Part shown: positions 4,922 through 8,244 of the stretch, one piece after another
Layout of the letters: each line of letters starts with the position of its first letter
Numbering within the stretch: position 1 is the first letter of the stretch
NCBI GenBank assembly: GCA_036505485.1
Contig: DASXTK010000323.1
Span: 1-8,244 of the forward strand
Reading direction: 5' to 3'
Length of the DNA: 8,244 nucleotides
Source: DASXTK01 sp036505485
GTDB taxonomy: Bacteria; Actinomycetota; Acidimicrobiia; Acidimicrobiales; VFJN01
Program-made: the position numbers and the translations under genes
Notes under the pieces: generated by a model
What the model was told of the DNA's origin: nothing
Seen by the model: only the letters and a program-made list of their open reading frames with translations
Databases searched by the model: none

Positions 4922-6900
4922 GCACGCCCTACGGGTCCTGGCCGACACCGATCACGTCCGAGCTGGTGGTCAAAGCGGCGGCCGCCCTGGGTGGGGTGGC
5001 GCTGGACGGTGATGCCGTGTGGTGGTCGGAGCTGCGCCCGGAGGAGGGCGGCCGCACCCAGCTGGTCCGCTGGACCGAGGACCACGGCGGGGCGGACGTC
5101 CTGCCCGAGGGCGCCAACGCCCGCACCGCGGTCCACGAGTACGGCGGTGGGGCCTGGTGGGCCCGGGACGGCCGGGTCTGGTACGCCGAATGGTCGGACC
5201 AACGGCTCTACACCATCGCTCCCACCCGGGCCGGAGAACCAGGCTTGCCGGTTCCGATCACCGCCGAGCCCGAGGTGCCTCGCGGCGACCGCTGGGCCGA
5301 CGGTGACCTCGATCCCCGCGGCCGCTGGCTGGTGGTGGTGCGGGAGCACCACCCGCCCGGGGGGACGCCGGCCGACGTGTGCAACGAGCTGGTCGTGCTC
5401 GACCAGATGGGCGAGCTGGAGCCCCGCGTCCTGGTGTCGGGTCCGGACTTCGTGTCCGATCCCCGGTTCTCGCCCGAGGGCACCCGGCTGTGCTGGCTGC
5501 AGTGGAACCACCCCGACATGCCCTGGGACGGCTCCGAGCTGGTGGTCGCCGACCTGCGCCAGACCGACGTCGGTCCCGGGATCAGTCGACCCCACGTCAT
5601 CGCCGGTCGGGGCAACGAGGGCGGCAAGGGCGAGTCGATCTGCCAACCCCGCTGGGCCGCCGACGGCTCCCTCTGGTTCGTCTCCGACCGCACAGGCTGG
5701 TGGAACCTGTACACCTGGTTCCCACCCACGTACGACGGCAGCGACGGGCTGATCGGGGCCGCCGTGCTGATGGACGGCGAGATCGGTCTGCCCCAGTGGG
5801 TCTTCGGCCAATCCCGCTACGGCTTCCTGGCCAACGGACAGGTGGTGTTCGCCTACCAACAGGACGGCATCGACCACCTGGCGGTGCGGGGCGACGATGG
5901 CGAGCCGGTCGACCTGGACCTGCCCTACACCTCCGTGGCGTCGGTGCAGGCCCAAGGTGACCAGGTGGTCTTCGTCGGGGCCACCGCAACCGACGAACCA
6001 GCGGTGGTCCGGCTCCGTCTGGAGGGCACCAAGCTGGTCGACGAGCCGGAGATCCTGCGGGAACCCCGGGACCTGGAGATCAATCGGGCCTTGTTCTCGG
6101 CGCCCGAGGCCATCTCGTTCCCCAGCAGCGGCGGACGCACCGCCCACGCGCTGTTCTACCCGCCGACGAACCCCGAGGTGGAGGCCCCCGATCCGACCGC
6201 CGAGCTGCCACCGCTGCTGGTGATGATCCATGGCGGTCCCACGTCGGCGGCCCGGCCCATGCTGCAGATGTCCGTCCAGTACTGGACCAGCCGGGGCTTC
6301 GGGGTGGTCGACGTCAACTACGGCGGCTCTACCGGTTACGGCCGGGCCTACCGTGACCTGCTCCGGGGGACGTGGGGCATCGTCGATATCGACGACTGCG
6401 AGGCCGCGGCCCAATGGCTCGGCGAGCAGGGACGGGTCGACCCGGACCGGCTGTGCATCCGCGGCGGTTCCGCCGGCGGCTACACCACACTGGCCGCCCT
6501 GGCGTTCCGGGACACCTTCGCCGCCGGGGCCAGCCACTACGGCGTCGCCGACCTGGAGGCCCTGGCCTCCGAGACCCACAAGTTCGAGAGCCGCTACCTG
6601 GACAGCCTGATCGGGCCCTACCCCGAGGCGCGGGACGTCTATGTCGAGCGGTCGCCCATCCACCATGTGGACGGCATCACCGTGCCGTTGGCGGTGTTCC
6701 AGGGGTTGGAGGACGAGATCGTCCCGCCCAACCAGTCGGAGATGATCGTGGACGCCCTGCGTGAGCGAGATGTCCCGGTGATCTACGTGACCTTCGAGGG
6801 CGAGCAGCACGGCTTCCGCCAGGCCGCCAACATTCGCCGAGCTCTCGACGAGGAGCTGGCGTTCTACCTCGCCAACTTGCCCGACCCCACCCGAAACTGA
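4918..6900 (+). CDS. S9-family (prolyl oligopeptidase-type) serine peptidase
   Basis: This 660-residue protein has the two-part layout of S9 dipeptidyl-peptidase/acylaminoacyl-peptidase relatives. An N-terminal beta-propeller (roughly 1-400) shows repeated blade patterns such as DPRFSPEGTRLCWLQW, QPRWAADGSLWFVSDRTG and VHEYGGGAWW. A C-terminal alpha/beta hydrolase follows (roughly 405-655). The catalytic triad is visible: Ser518 in RGGSAGGYTT, Asp599 in QGLEDEIVPP, and His631 in GEQHGFR. The oxyanion-hole motif HGGP is at 438-441, followed by VDVNYGGSTGYGR, a strong S9 mark. The expected role is hydrolysis of short peptides, perhaps removing N-terminal dipeptides or acyl-amino acids; true specificity is unknown. 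There is no signal peptide, so it should be cytosolic. The ATG at 4918 overlaps the upstream stop, with GGGAG a suitable distance ahead. The open frame runs on upstream of this ATG, but that part is antisense-like noise inside the aminotransferase gene. Confidence 0.93.
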   Translation: MSTPYGSWPTPITSELVVKAAAALGGVALDGDAVWWSELRPEEGGRTQLVRWTEDHGGADVLPEGANARTAVHEYGGGAWWARDGRVWYAEWSDQRLYTIAPTRAGEPGLPVPITAEPEVPRGDRWADGDLDPRGRWLVVVREHHPPGGTPADVCNELVVLDQMGELEPRVLVSGPDFVSDPRFSPEGTRLCWLQWNHPDMPWDGSELVVADLRQTDVGPGISRPHVIAGRGNEGGKGESICQPRWAADGSLWFVSDRTGWWNLYTWFPPTYDGSDGLIGAAVLMDGEIGLPQWVFGQSRYGFLANGQVVFAYQQDGIDHLAVRGDDGEPVDLDLPYTSVASVQAQGDQVVFVGATATDEPAVVRLRLEGTKLVDEPEILREPRDLEINRALFSAPEAISFPSSGGRTAHALFYPPTNPEVEAPDPTAELPPLLVMIHGGPTSAARPMLQMSVQYWTSRGFGVVDVNYGGSTGYGRAYRDLLRGTWGIVDIDDCEAAAQWLGEQGRVDPDRLCIRGGSAGGYTTLAALAFRDTFAAGASHYGVADLEALASETHKFESRYLDSLIGPYPEARDVYVERSPIHHVDGITVPLAVFQGLEDEIVPPNQSEMIVDALRERDVPVIYVTFEGEQHGFRQAANIRRALDEELAFYLANLPDPTRN

Positions 6901-6940
6901 GGCGTTTGGCGCGCTTTTGGCGCGAGAAATGCCTCAATTT
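6898..6940 (+). terminator. Long hairpin starting on the peptidase stop codon, probable terminator
   Basis: Positions 6898-6907 (TGAGGCGTTT) pair with 6927-6936 (AAATGCCTCA) over 10 bp with one G-T wobble. After a 2x2 internal mismatch, CGCGC (6910-6914) pairs with GCGCG (6920-6924) around a T-rich tip. All pairs share one axis of symmetry, so this is a single 39-base hairpin. Its first three bases are the peptidase TGA. A short ATTT follows at 6937-6940. Weak T-tails are common on terminators of high-GC bacteria. It separates the aminotransferase-peptidase unit from serA. TTTGGCGCG occurs twice here (6905-6913, 6916-6924), a by-product of the self-complementary core. Confidence 0.65.
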
Positions 6941-6956
6941 CGGGGAGGAACCGAAA
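6938..6956 (+). other. Small hairpin with a Shine-Dalgarno-like loop upstream of serA
   Basis: TTTCGG (6938-6943) and CCGAAA (6951-6956) are perfect 6-bp arms around GGAGGAA. The loop looks like a ribosome site, but no ATG or GTG lies at a usable distance after it and the serA ATG is 60 bases away. It begins just after the preceding hairpin. Its function is unknown; it may be chance. Confidence 0.3.
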
Positions 6957-6970
6957 GGGGACGTAACCGT

Positions 6971-6994
6971 CTGGCGACGCTTCGTCACCGCCAG
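6971..6994 (+). promoter_or_regulatory. Bulged inverted repeat just upstream of serA
   Basis: CTGGC (6971-6975) pairs with GCCAG (6990-6994), and GACG (6976-6979) with CGTC (6983-6986) around CTT, leaving ACC (6987-6989) bulged. That makes 9 bp of stem ending 15 bases before the serA ATG. Its position suits an operator over the serA promoter or a leader hairpin near the start codon. No known riboswitch or clear promoter hexamers are recognised in the 109-bp gap. Confidence 0.35.
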
Positions 6995-7009
6995 CCACAC
7001 TAAGCACCA

Positions 7010-8244
7010 ATGGCTCGAATACTGGTCACCGAGAAGATCGCCGACGGGGGGCTGGATCAGCTCCGTGACGCCGGCCACGACGTCGACGTCCAACAGGGCT
7101 TGTCCCCCGACGAACTGCTGCAGGCGGTGCCCGGAGCCGCGGCCCTGATCATCCGCTCGGCCACCCAGGTCACGGCCGAGGTGCTCGAGGCCGGGCGGGA
7201 CCTCATCGTGGTGGGCCGGGCCGGGATCGGACTCGACAACGTCGACGTCGACACCGCCACCGAGCGTGGGGTGATGGTGGTCAACGCCCCCCAGTCCAAC
7301 ATCCTCTCCGCGGCCGAGCAGACCATGGCCCTGCTGCTGGCCCAGGCCCGCAACGTCCCGCAGGCCCATGCCGCCCTGGTGGACGGACGCTGGGAACGGT
7401 CCCAGTGGGAAGGCGTCGAGCTGGCCCACAAGACCCTCGGCATCGTCGGGTTGGGTCGGATCGGCAAACTGGTGGCCCAGCGGGCCCTGGCCTTCGGGAT
7501 GAACCTGGTGGCCTACGACCCCTTCGTGTCGCCGGACCGGGCCCGGCAGCTCTCCGTCGAGCTGCTGCCGCTGGACCGGCTGGTGGCGGTCAGCGATTTC
7601 GTGACCCTGCACGTGGCCAAGACCCCCGAGACCATCGGGCTGGTGGGCAAGGAGCTGCTGGCCAAGTCCAAGCCGGGGATCCGGATCATCAACGTGGCCC
7701 GGGGCGGCATCGTCGACGAGCAGGCCCTGGCCGACGCCATCCAATCGGGCCACGTGGGCGGGGCCGCGATCGACGTGTTCGCCACCGAGCCCACCACCGA
7801 GTCCCCGTTGTTCGGGCTGCGCCAGGTGGTCGTGACCCCGCACCTCGGAGCCAGCACCCGGGAGGCCCAGGACAAGGCCGGCGACACCATCGCTGAGCAG
7901 GTGGCCCTGGCCCTGGCCGGGGACTTCGTCCCGTTCGCGGTGAACGTCAGCGCGGCCGAGGCGTCGGAGACCGTGCGCCCGTTCCTGCCGCTGGCCGAGC
8001 GGCTGGGCGAGCTGTACGCCGGGCTGGCCGCGTCGGCGCCACCGATGCTGGAGCTCGAGTACGCCGGGCAGATCGCCGACTACGACACCCGCATCCTGAC
8101 CTTGTCCGTGCTCAAGGGGCTGTTCGGAGGGATCACCGACGAACCGGTGTCGTACGTCAACGCACCCCGGATCGCCGCCGAGCACGGCGTCGAGGTGCGT
8201 GACACCTCGACCGCCACCGCCCACGACTACATCAACCTGATCTC
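7010..8244 (+). CDS. serA: D-3-phosphoglycerate dehydrogenase (3' end cut off by window)
   Basis: SerA oxidises 3-phosphoglycerate to 3-phosphohydroxypyruvate with NAD+, the first committed step of serine synthesis, in the cytosol. The visible 411 residues start with MARILVTEKIADGGLDQL and show the substrate-binding half, IVVGRAGIGLDNVDVD, and NAPQSNILSAAEQTMALLL. The NAD-binding GLGRIG has its glycines at 147, 149 and 152. The catalytic residues are Arg231 in NVARGGIVDE, Glu260 in DVFATEP, and His278 in TPHLGAST. Sequence after about residue 300 (VNVSAAEASETVRPFLPLAERLGEL) is the start of the extra regulatory domain of long, mycobacterial-type SerA, so the full protein should be near 525-530 residues with a C-terminal ACT serine-sensing domain beyond the window. 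An in-frame TAA at 7001-7003 fixes the ATG at 7010. No Shine-Dalgarno site is visible. End products probably inhibit it allosterically, as known in the family. Confidence 0.96.
   Translation, partial: MARILVTEKIADGGLDQLRDAGHDVDVQQGLSPDELLQAVPGAAALIIRSATQVTAEVLEAGRDLIVVGRAGIGLDNVDVDTATERGVMVVNAPQSNILSAAEQTMALLLAQARNVPQAHAALVDGRWERSQWEGVELAHKTLGIVGLGRIGKLVAQRALAFGMNLVAYDPFVSPDRARQLSVELLPLDRLVAVSDFVTLHVAKTPETIGLVGKELLAKSKPGIRIINVARGGIVDEQALADAIQSGHVGGAAIDVFATEPTTESPLFGLRQVVVTPHLGASTREAQDKAGDTIAEQVALALAGDFVPFAVNVSAAEASETVRPFLPLAERLGELYAGLAASAPPMLELEYAGQIADYDTRILTLSVLKGLFGGITDEPVSYVNAPRIAAEHGVEVRDTSTATAHDYINLI

Noticed and set aside
4747..6810. A 687-codon open frame on the minus strand opposite the aminotransferase and peptidase genes.
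   Set aside because: It is antisense to genes with clear catalytic motifs, its translation is low-complexity (Gly, Val, Asp, His, Gln, Arg rich) with no recognisable domain, and long antisense frames are expected at about 70% G+C.
6905..6924. Direct repeat TTTGGCGCG twice with an 11-base period, first considered a regulator-binding tandem.
   Set aside because: It is explained by the inner stem of the terminator-like hairpin, whose CGCG arms are self-complementary.
6677..8224. A 515-codon open frame on the minus strand opposite serA.
   Set aside because: It lies antisense to SerA, which has full NAD-binding and catalytic motifs. The antisense translation is repetitive in Gly, Asp, His and Gln and resembles no family.

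Overview
This is a high-GC stretch of bacterial chromosome, about 70% G+C by hand count in serA. The gene content points to an actinobacterium: an F420-type luciferase-like oxidoreductase, the short actinobacterial form of SerC, and a SerA with the catalytic layout of the mycobacterial enzyme. Several genes start with GTG or lack a visible Shine-Dalgarno site. A deep lineage such as Acidimicrobiia is plausible but is only an inference. I see no phage, IS element, CRISPR, tRNA or rRNA.

Layout, left to right. (1) Positions 1-1807 hold two divergent luciferase-like (LLM) oxidoreductases, 50-961 (-) and 1022-1807 (+). They are separated by 60 bp carrying a perfect 14-bp palindrome, and a strong hairpin at 1-24 lies past the end of the first. 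(2) Positions 1815-2536 hold a compact type II toxin-antitoxin module on the minus strand. The Phd/YefM-type antitoxin (2234-2494) overlaps the VapC/FitB-type PIN-domain toxin (1815-2234) by one base. A 30-bp imperfect palindrome at 2507-2536 lies just upstream, carries a -10-like hexamer and contains the serC stop codon. (3) serC (2531-3655, -) and a class I aspartate-type aminotransferase (3713-4921, +) are divergent, with a 7-bp-arm inverted repeat between them. (4) The aminotransferase overlaps an S9-family prolyl oligopeptidase-type peptidase (4918-6900, +) by ATGA, so the two look like one transcription unit. (5) A terminator-like hairpin at 6898-6936 begins on the peptidase stop codon. 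Two further hairpins fill the 109-bp gap before serA (7010 to window end, +), which is cut off by the window edge.

How the genes work together. SerA and SerC catalyse the first two steps of serine synthesis from 3-phosphoglycerate: oxidation to 3-phosphohydroxypyruvate, then glutamate-dependent transamination to phosphoserine. They sit 3.4 kb apart on opposite strands. The aminotransferase between them links glutamate/2-oxoglutarate to aspartate/oxaloacetate, and the peptidase could release amino acids from peptides, so the right two thirds has an amino-acid metabolism theme. The toxin-antitoxin module has visibly lower G+C and looks like a later insertion between serC and the LLM gene.

I did not find a wholly new system. 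The best leads are the regulatory structures: the toxin-antitoxin palindrome embedded in the serC 3' end, and the run of three hairpins upstream of serA.
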